Assembly: GCF_024331145.1 (NCBI RefSeq) | Contig: NZ_JANDJO010000001.1 | Location: 682,001 to 746,000 of the forward strand | Length of the DNA stretch: 64,000 nt | Direction of reading: 5' to 3' | Origin: Shimia sp. CNT1-13L.2 | GTDB lineage: Bacteria > Pseudomonadota > Alphaproteobacteria > Rhodobacterales > Rhodobacteraceae | Shown here: positions 17,937 through 33,804 of the stretch, piece by piece | How positions within the stretch are numbered: position 1 is the stretch's first letter | Layout of the letters: each line of letters begins with the position of its first letter | The notes under the pieces: model-generated | Told to the model about the DNA's origin: nothing | The model's input: only the letters and a program-made list of their open reading frames with translations | The model's database searches: none | Made by a program: the position numbers and the translations under genes

Positions 17937-17969
17937 GCAATACCGACATGATACCGACGTGGCACCGAC
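17937..17969. repeat. 11-bp iteron array, locus 1 (three units)
   Basis: Three contiguous 11-bp units, GCAATACCGAC, ATGATACCGAC and GTGGCACCGAC, about 100 bases upstream of the arfB start. The same unit recurs in a three-unit array at 47560-47592. An 11-bp period puts each unit on nearly the same DNA face. Confidence 0.7.
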
Positions 17970-18036
17970 GTACAAAATTGCCGCTTTTCTGGGCATTAAC
18001 CATGTTTGCCAAGTCCATGTCAGACGGCAAACGAAA

Positions 18037-18065
18037 AGGGCTGTCTCCGCAGCGGAAACAGCCCT
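18037..18065 (-). terminator. Rho-independent terminator (minus strand)
   Basis: Read on the minus strand, AGGGCTGT, one mismatch, TCCGC, a one-base loop, GCGGA and ACAGCCCT form a long stem, followed by TTTCGTTT. No T run follows on the plus strand. It ends whatever transcript crosses 18066-18257, either read-through from the VUT gene or a separate small RNA. Confidence 0.8.
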
Positions 18066-18257
18066 TCGAGATGTAAGGAGGTGCGTAGGTTAGGTTCGCA
18101 CCAATCTGGATTTCATGTCAGCCAAGGGCTGCCTCAGCCGCATTTCCTCCACACTGTTCCAACACCAATCTCCATGACTTCTCTAGACAATGGGCACCTC
18201 CTTTCAAGCTGTTTCGCATGATCAGGTTGCCACAGCCTGTGGATAAGTCAAACAAAA
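18066..18257 (-). ncRNA. Candidate small regulatory RNA or leader, minus strand
   Basis: This gene-free stretch has a consensus Shine-Dalgarno AAGGAGGTGC (minus strand, 18203-18194) and a perfectly complementary GCACCTCCTT (18084-18075). The latter can instead close a local hairpin GGTGCG/CGCACC (18102-18080). The terminator at 18037 follows directly. A TTGACT box (18251-18246) could be a -35. A 33-codon frame (18219 to 18118, MRNSLKGGAHCLEKSW...) spans the Shine-Dalgarno but has none of its own. A consensus DnaA box TTATCCACA (18246-18238) is also here. Expression is unproven. Confidence 0.35.
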
Positions 18258-18893
18258 TCATGTGGTGCGAGGTATTAAATACCCCACGATGATGCGGAAT
18301 GGCACAAGAGCGAGCAGCGCAAGGCTCAATTTGACCAGCCAGTCGGCAAAGCCAAGGCTCACCCACAACGGAACCACCGGACCTGCACCCAGAAGCGGCA
18401 GCATGTCACCGGCCCAGCTCACGTCGTTTGCAGGCTCCAGGAAGGTCAGCGCGCCCGAAAAGGCAATCGTAAAGAAGATCGCGGTATCAAGCGACGAGCC
18501 GACCAGGGTCGACGCCAGCGGCGCACGCCACCATGAGCCTTCACGCAGGCGGTTGAAAATCGCCACGTCGGTAAGCTGAGCGGTCAAAAACGCGAGCCCG
18601 GAGCCCAATGCAATGCGCAGGGTCACGGCGGGATAAGTAAACCCGTCGCCCTGAAGCATGATCTGGGTGCCGATAACGGAACAGATCACGCCGACGACGA
18701 AACCGGCAACAACCACGCGGCGCGCAGCGGCCACGCCATAGACGCGGTTCATGACATCGGTCACGAGAAAGGCGAGAGGATAGGTGAAGGCACCCCAGGT
18801 CAGCCACTGGCCATAGAGAAACTGAACAAGGATGTTAGACGCCACCACGATGGTGGCCATGGCAAGAATGCCAGGAAGGTGGATCGTTTTCAT
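18258..18893 (-). CDS. VUT-family transporter (probable queuosine-precursor transporter)
   Basis: A 211-residue inner-membrane protein with about six hydrophobic helices. FLVTDVMNRVYG near residue 43 and LTAQLTDVAIFNRLR are typical of the VUT/YhhQ family, which imports 7-cyano-7-deazaguanine for tRNA queuosine synthesis. Start ATG 18893 has GGAAAG upstream. I looked for a preQ1 riboswitch in the 85-base leader and did not find a convincing one. Followed by the structured region at 18037-18257. Confidence 0.85.
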   Translation of the reverse strand: MKTIHLPGILAMATIVVASNILVQFLYGQWLTWGAFTYPLAFLVTDVMNRVYGVAAARRVVVAGFVVGVICSVIGTQIMLQGDGFTYPAVTLRIALGSGLAFLTAQLTDVAIFNRLREGSWWRAPLASTLVGSSLDTAIFFTIAFSGALTFLEPANDVSWAGDMLPLLGAGPVVPLWVSLGFADWLVKLSLALLALVPFRIIVGYLIPRTT

Positions 18894-18979
18894 GTAACTT
18901 TCCGTTTTTGCAAGGTGACGGCAACTCGGTCCCGCACCATTGCGGAACGGGCGGTCTCTAACGGCCCGCGTTCAACAAA

Positions 18980-19882
18980 TCAAGGGGTTTGTGGCACCAC
19001 GTATTCCACGATCTCGGTGCGCTGGAAGAACCGGAAGTTGTCATCCGAGATCATCGTGAGCCGCATGTTGCCCGCACTGTCCTGCCAGACCGACAACCCT
19101 TCGAGGTTGTCGTGCGTGCCCGTGCGCGTGCGAAACAGTTCGGCCTCGTTCACCAGCCCCGCCGCCGTCAGATCAAACCGCCGCACCCGCGACCGGAACC
19201 CGAAGCCATTGAACCCCCGCTCCAGCAGATAGAACCGGCCATCCGGCCCAAAGTCTGCCCCCACCGGATGAAACCCGTCCGAACGTGAAATCCGGTAAGG
19301 CGTGCTCCAGTTGCCGTTGGAAAAAACAAAAACCGTCGCCTCTCCCTCGGCCCCTAACGCATCCTCCGTGATCGCGAACAGCCGCCCCCGACGATCCACC
19401 GCCAGGGCCTCAAGCGATCCGTTGCCATGCAGGCCCTCGTGCTTGGGGAACCGCGCGATGGGTAGGGCGGCTTGGTTCAGCTCGCGGTAGGCGTCAATCC
19501 GGTGAACCCCTTCAAAAGACACGTAAATCGGCCCATCACCCAACTGCGCAAGCCCTTCTGAATCCCGCCGGTAACTGCGCGGCACCTTGCCCTTGGCATC
19601 CAGAAGCGCCTCATCCTCGCCCTGCAAAACCCCGACGATATCACCGCCCTCCCGCACCAGCAGGCCCTGAACGAAATGCCCCCGATCCGACAGCGCCGTA
19701 AACGCCCGCCCGTCCGCAGCCACCTCGATCGCCGAGAAACCACCAAACCATCCTTCGGCCACCTGCCACGGCAATACCGTCTTCAACTGCGCCCGCCCCA
19801 CGGCGTCCGCACTCCCGGCTTTCCAACCGGCAAAAGCAATGAGACAGGCCGCGGTTACTGCGACTGCAAGACGTTTACGCAT
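18980..19882 (-). CDS. Esterase-like/phytase-like beta-propeller protein, exported
   Basis: A 300-residue protein with a Sec signal peptide (about 1-26, ending SADA). The rest resembles the 'esterase-like activity of phytase' domain: GGFSAIEVAADGRAF, DSEGLAQLG, SLEALAVDRRGRLFAITED and DNLEGLSVW repeat a blade-like pattern with conserved acidic residues suited to binding metal. Probably periplasmic; true phytase activity is not shown. Its start overlaps the mepA end by 28 bases, so it is the last gene of the MFS-mepA-esterase operon. Confidence 0.8.
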   Translation of the reverse strand: MRKRLAVAVTAACLIAFAGWKAGSADAVGRAQLKTVLPWQVAEGWFGGFSAIEVAADGRAFTALSDRGHFVQGLLVREGGDIVGVLQGEDEALLDAKGKVPRSYRRDSEGLAQLGDGPIYVSFEGVHRIDAYRELNQAALPIARFPKHEGLHGNGSLEALAVDRRGRLFAITEDALGAEGEATVFVFSNGNWSTPYRISRSDGFHPVGADFGPDGRFYLLERGFNGFGFRSRVRRFDLTAAGLVNEAELFRTRTGTHDNLEGLSVWQDSAGNMRLTMISDDNFRFFQRTEIVEYVVPQTP

Positions 19883-20769
19883 TGACGGGGCAGATCGGCC
19901 ATGACGGGTTGACGATAGGGTTTGGGCTTGGGTGCATTCGGATCAGGCGGCGGCGGATACAGGATGTCCTGCACCCAGTCTTCGGCATCCTTGCACCCAT
20001 CTCCGGGCGGCGGCGCATCCTGATCAACACAGGCCCACGCCCCCTTGGGACAGTTCAGGCGCACGTGGAAATGATAGTGATGCCCCCACCAGGGACGGAT
20101 TTTCCTGAGCCAGCTGCGGTCGCCCTTGGCGGCATTGCACATCTCGACCTTGGCACCGGGAAACACGAAAATCCGCGCCACCCGCGGGTCTTTCGCGGCC
20201 GCCTTCAGCACCTCATAGTGCCCAGGTGTCCAGTTCTCGTTCACATAGGCCCCCTTGGCCCGACGGGTCGAGATCGACGACAGGTTCTCGCGCTCCTGCA
20301 CACTCAGGTTCAGCCGCTTGGGCGGCAACATCCAGACATCCACGTCGAGCCCGATCTGGTGACTGCGATGCCCCGACAGCATCGGCCCGCCGCGCGGCTG
20401 GCTGATGTCACCGACATAAAGCCCTTCCCAGCCGGGCTGCGCCGCCGCCTTCACCGACAGGTCCTTGATAAAGGAAATCACATCGGGGTGGCCCCAGTTT
20501 CGGTTGCGCGACAGGCGCATCGCCTGCCAGGTCGGCCCGGTTTCCTCAAGCTCGACACCACCAGCAAGACAGCCCTTTCCATAACCCCCGAACGGCACCG
20601 GATCCTGCCGCGATCCGTTGGCATGGGCCCCGAACAACTGCCGCGCCTCCACGCCCTGCATCGACACCGGAACCTCTGTCTGCGTCGAGACCGTGGCCTG
20701 CGGTGGCTCGGCCCGACAGGACGCCAGCCCCAACAGAACAAGGGGAATTACGAGGACTGCTCGGACCAT
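19855..20769 (-). CDS. mepA: Penicillin-insensitive murein endopeptidase
   Basis: MepA is a LAS-family zinc metallo-endopeptidase that cuts D-alanyl-meso-diaminopimelate cross-links. From ATG 20769 (AAGGAG ten bases upstream) it has 304 residues. It opens with a signal and a likely lipobox LASC, so it may be a lipoprotein. Zinc ligands are visible in SGHRSHQIGLDVDVW and in HHYHFHVRL. The C-terminus is unusually proline-rich (YPPPPDPNAPKPKP). It overlaps the MFS gene by 22 bases. An extension of the frame far upstream lies inside the MFS gene and is spurious. Confidence 0.93.
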   Translation of the reverse strand: MVRAVLVIPLVLLGLASCRAEPPQATVSTQTEVPVSMQGVEARQLFGAHANGSRQDPVPFGGYGKGCLAGGVELEETGPTWQAMRLSRNRNWGHPDVISFIKDLSVKAAAQPGWEGLYVGDISQPRGGPMLSGHRSHQIGLDVDVWMLPPKRLNLSVQERENLSSISTRRAKGAYVNENWTPGHYEVLKAAAKDPRVARIFVFPGAKVEMCNAAKGDRSWLRKIRPWWGHHYHFHVRLNCPKGAWACVDQDAPPPGDGCKDAEDWVQDILYPPPPDPNAPKPKPYRQPVMADLPRQCVNVLQSQ

Positions 20770-22148
20770 TTGCTGTGATCTCCTTGCGGTTTCACCCAGA
20801 TTAGCAGGATCAACCCGATAAGGAAGAGACCGGCGATCGGCGTGATGCCAAGGCGCTGGTTTCCGCTCAGATCCGACACCACGGCAATCAGCATCGGCGC
20901 CAGAAAGGTCGTCGCCTTCCCCGACAACGCATAAAGCCCAAAGGCCTCGGTCATCCGCGACGGGTTCGACTGGCGCACCACCATCGTGCGGCTCGCCGAT
21001 TGCAGCGCCCCACCCGCGGCCCCGATCAGACCACCGGCCACGAAGAACAGGATATCCGGCAGGCTCGACCCTTCTGCCACCGGCACACCAAACACCGCAT
21101 CGCGCGACAGGCCCACGACAAAGACCGCTGTCCCCAGCAACACGAGAATACAGACCACGATCACCGGTTTCGGCCCGAACGCCGTATCCGCCTTGCCCCC
21201 AATCCAGGCAAACAGCGCCCCGGTCAGCGCCGCAACGATGCCGAAGATGCCCACCATCATGATGTTCCACTCCAGCACCCCGAACGCATAGATGCCACCA
21301 AAGGTGTACATCCCGTTCAGGGCGTCGCGGTAGAACATCGAGGACGTCAGATAGCTGAGAAGACTGACATGCTTGGGCAGTCCCTTGATCGTCTTTCCAA
21401 GATCCCGCAGCGCCTTGCCCACCTTGTAGGGCTCATGGTTCGGATCCGGCATTTCACGCACCCACAGGAAAAACGGGATCATCGCCAAAACATACCAAAC
21501 CGCCGTCAACGGCCCCACGATCCGGGTATCTGCCCCCGTCGCCGGGTCCAGGCCGAACAGAGGAGCAATACCGGCCATCGTCTTGCCACTGCCACCCGCC
21601 TGAAACAAAAGCAGCATGATCGCCAGCGCCAGCACCCCGCCGATATAGCCAAAGGCCCAGCCCGAACCGGAGATTTTCCCAAGCTCTTCCTTGCTGCCAA
21701 GCGACGGCAGCAGCGCATTGGTAAAGATCGTGGCAAACTCCATACCGATCAGGCCAATCCCGAAGAAGATCAGCGTAAGGGTCACGTCGAACTGCGCCGG
21801 CGCGGTGTACCAAAGGGCAAACGAGCCCACCACGTACATGACCGAGAACACCCAGATCCACGGCATCCGTTTGCCAGTGCTATCCGCCACCGCGCCAAGG
21901 ATCGGTGCCAAGAGGGCAATGCAGATCCCCGACACCGTCAGCCCGTAGCCCCAAAACGCCTGGGCCTGCGCCTTGGCCTCGCCCGCACTCATCCCGCTTT
22001 CGGTCAGGAGTTCGGTCACCACTTTCGCAAAGTAGGGGCCAAAGATGAACGTCAGAAGAAGCGTGTTGTATGGCTGGCTGGCCCAATCAAAGAACCACCA
22101 CCCCCAAATGCGTTTGCGTGCTGAAATATCTGCCATGCCTGCCCCCAT
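20748..22148 (-). CDS. UMF1-type MFS transporter
   Basis: A 466-residue carrier with about 12 membrane helices. The N-terminus WGWWFFDWASQPYNTLLLTFIFGPYFA and GAVADSTGKRMPWI match the UMF1/Atg22-like MFS group. The substrate is unknown; its coupling to mepA hints at export or recovery of cell-wall products, but that is only inference. The start may be the second ATG (22136). It is the first gene of a three-gene minus-strand operon. Confidence 0.85.
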   Translation of the reverse strand: MGAGMADISARKRIWGWWFFDWASQPYNTLLLTFIFGPYFAKVVTELLTESGMSAGEAKAQAQAFWGYGLTVSGICIALLAPILGAVADSTGKRMPWIWVFSVMYVVGSFALWYTAPAQFDVTLTLIFFGIGLIGMEFATIFTNALLPSLGSKEELGKISGSGWAFGYIGGVLALAIMLLLFQAGGSGKTMAGIAPLFGLDPATGADTRIVGPLTAVWYVLAMIPFFLWVREMPDPNHEPYKVGKALRDLGKTIKGLPKHVSLLSYLTSSMFYRDALNGMYTFGGIYAFGVLEWNIMMVGIFGIVAALTGALFAWIGGKADTAFGPKPVIVVCILVLLGTAVFVVGLSRDAVFGVPVAEGSSLPDILFFVAGGLIGAAGGALQSASRTMVVRQSNPSRMTEAFGLYALSGKATTFLAPMLIAVVSDLSGNQRLGITPIAGLFLIGLILLIWVKPQGDHSKWSEQSS

Positions 22149-22190
22149 GCCTTTGTTTCACTAAAAACAGGGCAAGCGGTATGACGCAAG

Positions 22191-22727
22191 TTAATCCTGC
22201 ATCGGGGGCCACGGCCGCACGGCGTCAGCGTCAATCCACTTCTGCACCCACTCCGGTGCCTCTGGTGGCGCCGCATCGAAACCCATCGCATCCAGCACAC
22301 GCGCCGGAGCGACGATCCCCTTCGAATCCGTAACCGCCGAACGATACAGCGCATGGTTGGCGCATTCGCCGTCCTGCTTCCACATGGATTGCTCAAGATA
22401 GACAAACTTGTCATCCCAGAACACCGCCCTGCTGCGCATCTCGAACCGCTCGAAGGTACGGATACGGCGGCGATACCGCACCGACACGCCTGCCATCGTC
22501 AGGCTCCACTTCTTGCGCCGCAGAACCGAGATCAGCCCGATCCGATGCGCCAGCGGGATGCGCCCCATGTCATACAGCGTCAGCGTGCGACCGTTGTTCA
22601 ACTCCATCCACAGATCAATGTCATGCGGCCAGCACACATGCTGTGACACATGTGTGCCCGTGATCGGCAACGGCGCGGCGTTGCGATGTTTGACCAGTTC
22701 CTTGATCATGCGAATGACGGGGTACAT
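22191..22727 (-). CDS. Acyl-CoA thioesterase family protein (hotdog fold, THEM6-like)
   Basis: A 178-residue protein starting at ATG 22727 after AAAGGAG. The segment DIDLWMELNNGRTLTLYDMGR is typical of the hotdog thioesterase-like group: the MELNNGRTL block replaces the usual DxNxHxNN signature. A basic patch (RRKKWSL, RYRRRIRTF) follows. Probably cytoplasmic and acting on acyl-CoA or acyl-ACP, with no specificity readable. It stands alone between the MFS operon and the divergent yggT-like gene. Confidence 0.8.
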   Translation of the reverse strand: MYPVIRMIKELVKHRNAAPLPITGTHVSQHVCWPHDIDLWMELNNGRTLTLYDMGRIPLAHRIGLISVLRRKKWSLTMAGVSVRYRRRIRTFERFEMRSRAVFWDDKFVYLEQSMWKQDGECANHALYRSAVTDSKGIVAPARVLDAMGFDAAPPEAPEWVQKWIDADAVRPWPPMQD

Positions 22728-22853
22728 CGGCGTCTCCTTTGCCTGCCTTCTGTGCCCCGCTTCCGCAAAGGTCAACCATGACCACGCGCCACTCTTGCCC
22801 TTTGCGCCGCCCGCGCTTAACTGTGAAGCAGGAAAAGACGGAGACCCCTGATC

Positions 22854-23135
22854 ATGATGGCAATCTACGGACCGCTGCGGCTCATTCTGGATGTGGCATT
22901 CTTCATCATGCTGATCCACATCATCATGAGCTGGCTGATCAGCTTTCAGGTCCTGAACCTCGGTCAGCAGTTCGTGGCCCAGATCTGGTATGGCCTGAAC
23001 CGTCTGCTTGAGCCGATCTACACGCCGATCCGCAATTTCCTGCCGGACACCCGTCCGCTCGATCTCGCACCGCTGGTGGCCTTCATCATCATTATCTCTC
23101 TGCGCGACTACATCCTGCCCGCGCTCTTGTTCTAG
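22854..23135 (+). CDS. YggT-family membrane protein
   Basis: A 93-residue inner-membrane protein with two hydrophobic segments (about 8-32 and 68-90) separated by a segment containing LEPIYTPIRNFLPDTRPLDLAP, the YggT signature. Roles in osmotic tolerance or division have been proposed for the family. ATG 22854 is followed by a second ATG; either may start. A single gene before recQ. Confidence 0.88.
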   Translation: MMAIYGPLRLILDVAFFIMLIHIIMSWLISFQVLNLGQQFVAQIWYGLNRLLEPIYTPIRNFLPDTRPLDLAPLVAFIIIISLRDYILPALLF

Positions 23136-23253
23136 AGACCGGCCCTTCAAAACCACGTTTACCGACCATTATCTCCTCAGCCCTAGCTTGAGGTGCGAGT
23201 CTGCTTGTGAAACACTGGCACGCGAGCAGTAACAGCAAATCAACAGGGTTCTC

Positions 23254-25290
23254 ATGGCCGCCGCCACGTTCTTGCGGGATGTTTTCGGATTCGACGCCTT
23301 CCGTCCGGGGCAGGAGGACATCGTCGATGCCGTTGTGCGCGGCGAAAACGTGCTTGCCATCATGCCAACCGGGGGCGGCAAATCGCTTTGCTATCAGCTC
23401 CCCGCCCTTGTGCGCGACGGCATCACAGTGGTCATTTCCCCCCTCATTGCCCTGATGCGCGATCAGGTCCGCGCCCTGCGCGAAGCCGGGGTCGAGGCCG
23501 GCGCGCTGACCTCGGGCAATACCGAGGAGGAAACCGCCGCCGTCTGGGAGGCGATCGACACGGGCCGCCTCAAACTGCTTTACATCGCCCCCGAACGCCT
23601 TGCCTCGGGGGCCGCGATGAACATGCTGCGCCGCATTGGCGTGTCGCTGATTGCCGTCGACGAGGCTCACTGCGTCAGCCAATGGGGCCACGACTTCCGC
23701 CCCGACTATCTTCGCATAGGCGAATTGCGCCGCGCGCTTGATGTGCCCCTGGCGGCCTTCACCGCCACCGCCGACGCCGAAACCCGCGAAGAAATCATCA
23801 CCCGTCTCTTTGACGGCACCACGCCCAATACCTTCCTGCATGGCTTTGACCGTCCGAACATACATCTTGCCTTTGCCGCCAAGGACAATCCCCGCGCCCA
23901 GATCATGAACTTCGCCGCCGCCCGCATGGGTCAGTCCGGCATCGTCTACTGCGGCACCCGCGCCAAGACCGAAACCCTTGCCAAGGCGCTGCGCGAGGCC
24001 GGACACCTTGCCCTGCACTACCACGGCGGCATGGACCCCGAAGAACGCCGCGACACCGAAATGCGGTTCCAGCGCGAAGACGGGTTGATCGTGGTCGCCA
24101 CTGTTGCTTTCGGGATGGGGATCGACAAACCCGATATCCGCTGGGTCGCCCATGCCGACCTGCCCAAGTCGATCGAGGCCTATTATCAGGAAATCGGCCG
24201 CGCGGGACGTGATGGCGCGCCGGCCGAAACCCTTACGCTGTTCGGCCCCGATGACATCCGCCTGCGCCGCAGCCAGATTGACGAGGGCCTCGCCCCTCCC
24301 GAACGCCGCTTTGCCGACCATGCCCGCCTCAACGCCCTGCTGGGTCTGGCCGAGGCCCTGAAATGCCGCCGCTCCACCCTTCTCGGGTATTTTGGCGAGA
24401 CCGAAGTCACCTGTGACAACTGCGATCTCTGCGACACGCCCGCCGAAACCTTCGACGCCACCACCGCCGTGCGCAAGGCGCTCTCGGCGGCGCTGCGGAC
24501 CGGTGAACGCTATGGCACCGGCTATCTGATCGACATCCTGCTGGGCAATGAAACCGACCGAGTGCGCGAACGCGGTCATGATGGTCTGCCCACCTTCGGC
24601 GTGGGCACGGAATACGACAAACGCCAGTGGCAGGCCGTGTTCCGCCAGATGATGGGCCACGACCTCATGCGCCCCGATCCGGAGCGTCATGGCGGCCTGC
24701 GCATGACCGATGCCGCCCTGCCGATCCTCAAGGGCGAGGCCAGCATCGAGTTGCGCAAGGATACGATCCGCAAGGCCACCTCGCGCCCCGCCGCCAAGGC
24801 GCTGGTGAACGAGGAAGACGCGCCCCTCCTCTCTGCACTCAAAGCCAAACGCCGTGCCCTCGCCGAAGCGGCCAAGGTGCCCGCCTACATCATCTTCAAC
24901 GACCGCACCCTGATCGAGATGGCCGAAAAACGCCCCAATTCCCTCGATGATCTCTCGCGGATCGGCGGCGTCGGTGCCAAGAAACTGGCCTCTTACGGGG
25001 ATGCCTTTCTCGAAGTGATCAATGGCGAGGCCGAGGCCCTGCATCCCAGCCGCCGCAAGCTCGCCGGTCGCGAAGCGGGCACGCTCTATGACCGGTTGCT
25101 CGAAGTGCAGGCCGATCTCGCACGCGGGTCCGACGGGATCGACAAACCGCTTAGCTGCTCTGCCTCCCTGCTGGCCAAGGTCGCCAGCACCCGCCCGACC
25201 GATGAAAACACCCTCAACCGGATGCTGGGCGACAAGCGCGCCGAGCGTTTCGGCGCCGCCTTTCTGGACGTGCTGCGTGAGGCAAGCTAA
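23254..25290 (+). CDS. recQ: ATP-dependent DNA helicase RecQ
   Basis: RecQ unwinds DNA 3' to 5' in recombination and fork repair. The 678-residue protein has Walker A PTGGGKS (38-44), DEAH (136-139) in VDEAHCVSQWGHDFRPDY, and helicase motif VI QEIGRAGRDG. Zinc-finger cysteines are Cys371, Cys387, Cys390 and Cys393 (the latter three in CDNCDLC). A winged-helix (RQC) region follows, then an HRDC domain (about 515-595) and a further C-terminal extension of about 70 residues. Followed 35 bases later by yaaA, same strand. Confidence 0.96.
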   Translation: MAAATFLRDVFGFDAFRPGQEDIVDAVVRGENVLAIMPTGGGKSLCYQLPALVRDGITVVISPLIALMRDQVRALREAGVEAGALTSGNTEEETAAVWEAIDTGRLKLLYIAPERLASGAAMNMLRRIGVSLIAVDEAHCVSQWGHDFRPDYLRIGELRRALDVPLAAFTATADAETREEIITRLFDGTTPNTFLHGFDRPNIHLAFAAKDNPRAQIMNFAAARMGQSGIVYCGTRAKTETLAKALREAGHLALHYHGGMDPEERRDTEMRFQREDGLIVVATVAFGMGIDKPDIRWVAHADLPKSIEAYYQEIGRAGRDGAPAETLTLFGPDDIRLRRSQIDEGLAPPERRFADHARLNALLGLAEALKCRRSTLLGYFGETEVTCDNCDLCDTPAETFDATTAVRKALSAALRTGERYGTGYLIDILLGNETDRVRERGHDGLPTFGVGTEYDKRQWQAVFRQMMGHDLMRPDPERHGGLRMTDAALPILKGEASIELRKDTIRKATSRPAAKALVNEEDAPLLSALKAKRRALAEAAKVPAYIIFNDRTLIEMAEKRPNSLDDLSRIGGVGAKKLASYGDAFLEVINGEAEALHPSRRKLAGREAGTLYDRLLEVQADLARGSDGIDKPLSCSASLLAKVASTRPTDENTLNRMLGDKRAERFGAAFLDVLREAS

Positions 25291-25325
25291 ATCTCTCGTC
25301 ACGCGCGAACCTAGGAGCCTTTGAC

Positions 25326-26101
25326 ATGCTGATCGTCGTTTCCCCTGCCAAACGTCTGAACTGGGATCCAGTGGAGGGTCAGACCACCACGCCGGATTTC
25401 TCGGACGAGGCCCTGAAACTGGTGAAAACCGCGCGCAACCTGACACTGGGTGACCTGCAAAAACTCATGTCCCTCAGCCCCGATCTGGCCAAGCTGAACC
25501 GCGACCGTTTCAAGGCCTACGAGGTCGAGCCCGACACCTTCGCCACCCGCCCTGCGGTACACGCTTTTGCCGGTGATACCTACATCGGTCTCGAGGCCGC
25601 CTCGCTGGACGCCGACGAGATGGACTGGGCACAGGATCACCTGCGCATTCTCTCTGGCCTCTATGGCGTCCTGCGCCCGATGGATGCGATCCAGCCCTAT
25701 CGCCTCGAAATGGGCAGCCGCCTGAAAACACGGCGCGGCAAGAACCTCTATGATTTCTGGCGTGATAGCCTCTCGAAATCCCTGAACGCACAGGCCGAAG
25801 CCATGGGCACCGATACGCTGGTGAATTGCGCCAGCCAGGAATACTTCGGCGCGGTTGATCCCAAGGCGCTCAAGCTACGGGTGATCACGCCTGTCTTCAT
25901 GGAAATGAAGGGCGACACCCCGAAAATCGTCAGCTTCTTCGCCAAGAAGGCGCGCGGTTCCATGGCCCGCTACATCATCCAGCGCCGCCTGACGGATGCA
26001 GAGGGCATCAAGGAGTTCGACCTCGGCGGCTATGCCTATCAACCCGACATGTCCGAAGGCGACCGCTGGGTTTTCCTACGCGATACCGTGGCCGAGACGG
26101 C

Positions 26102-26105
<4 letters not shown>
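25326..26105 (+). CDS. yaaA: Peroxide stress protein YaaA
   Basis: YaaA lowers free intracellular iron during peroxide stress and binds DNA. The 259-residue protein has normal length with family blocks MLIVVSPAKRLNW at the N-terminus, GLYGVLRPMDAIQPYRLEMG in the middle and KKARGSMARYIIQRR near the C-terminus. A TAGGAG site lies upstream. It is probably co-transcribed with recQ. Its stop interlocks with the stop of the opposing kinase gene in CTAG (26102-26105). Confidence 0.94.
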
Positions 26106-33800
<7,695 letters not shown>

Positions 33801-33804
33801 TCCC

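Noticed and set aside
18238-18246. Consensus DnaA box (minus strand TTATCCACA) as a sign of oriC
   Set aside because: It is a single site far from dnaA, with no cluster of boxes or AT-rich unwinding element. The rpsT-dnaA gap also has only one near-match, so no origin is called.
18894-18979. preQ1 riboswitch upstream of the VUT (queuosine precursor) transporter
   Set aside because: The leader lacks a convincing preQ1-I hairpin plus A-rich tail or any known class pattern. GCAAAAACGGAAAG alone is not enough.
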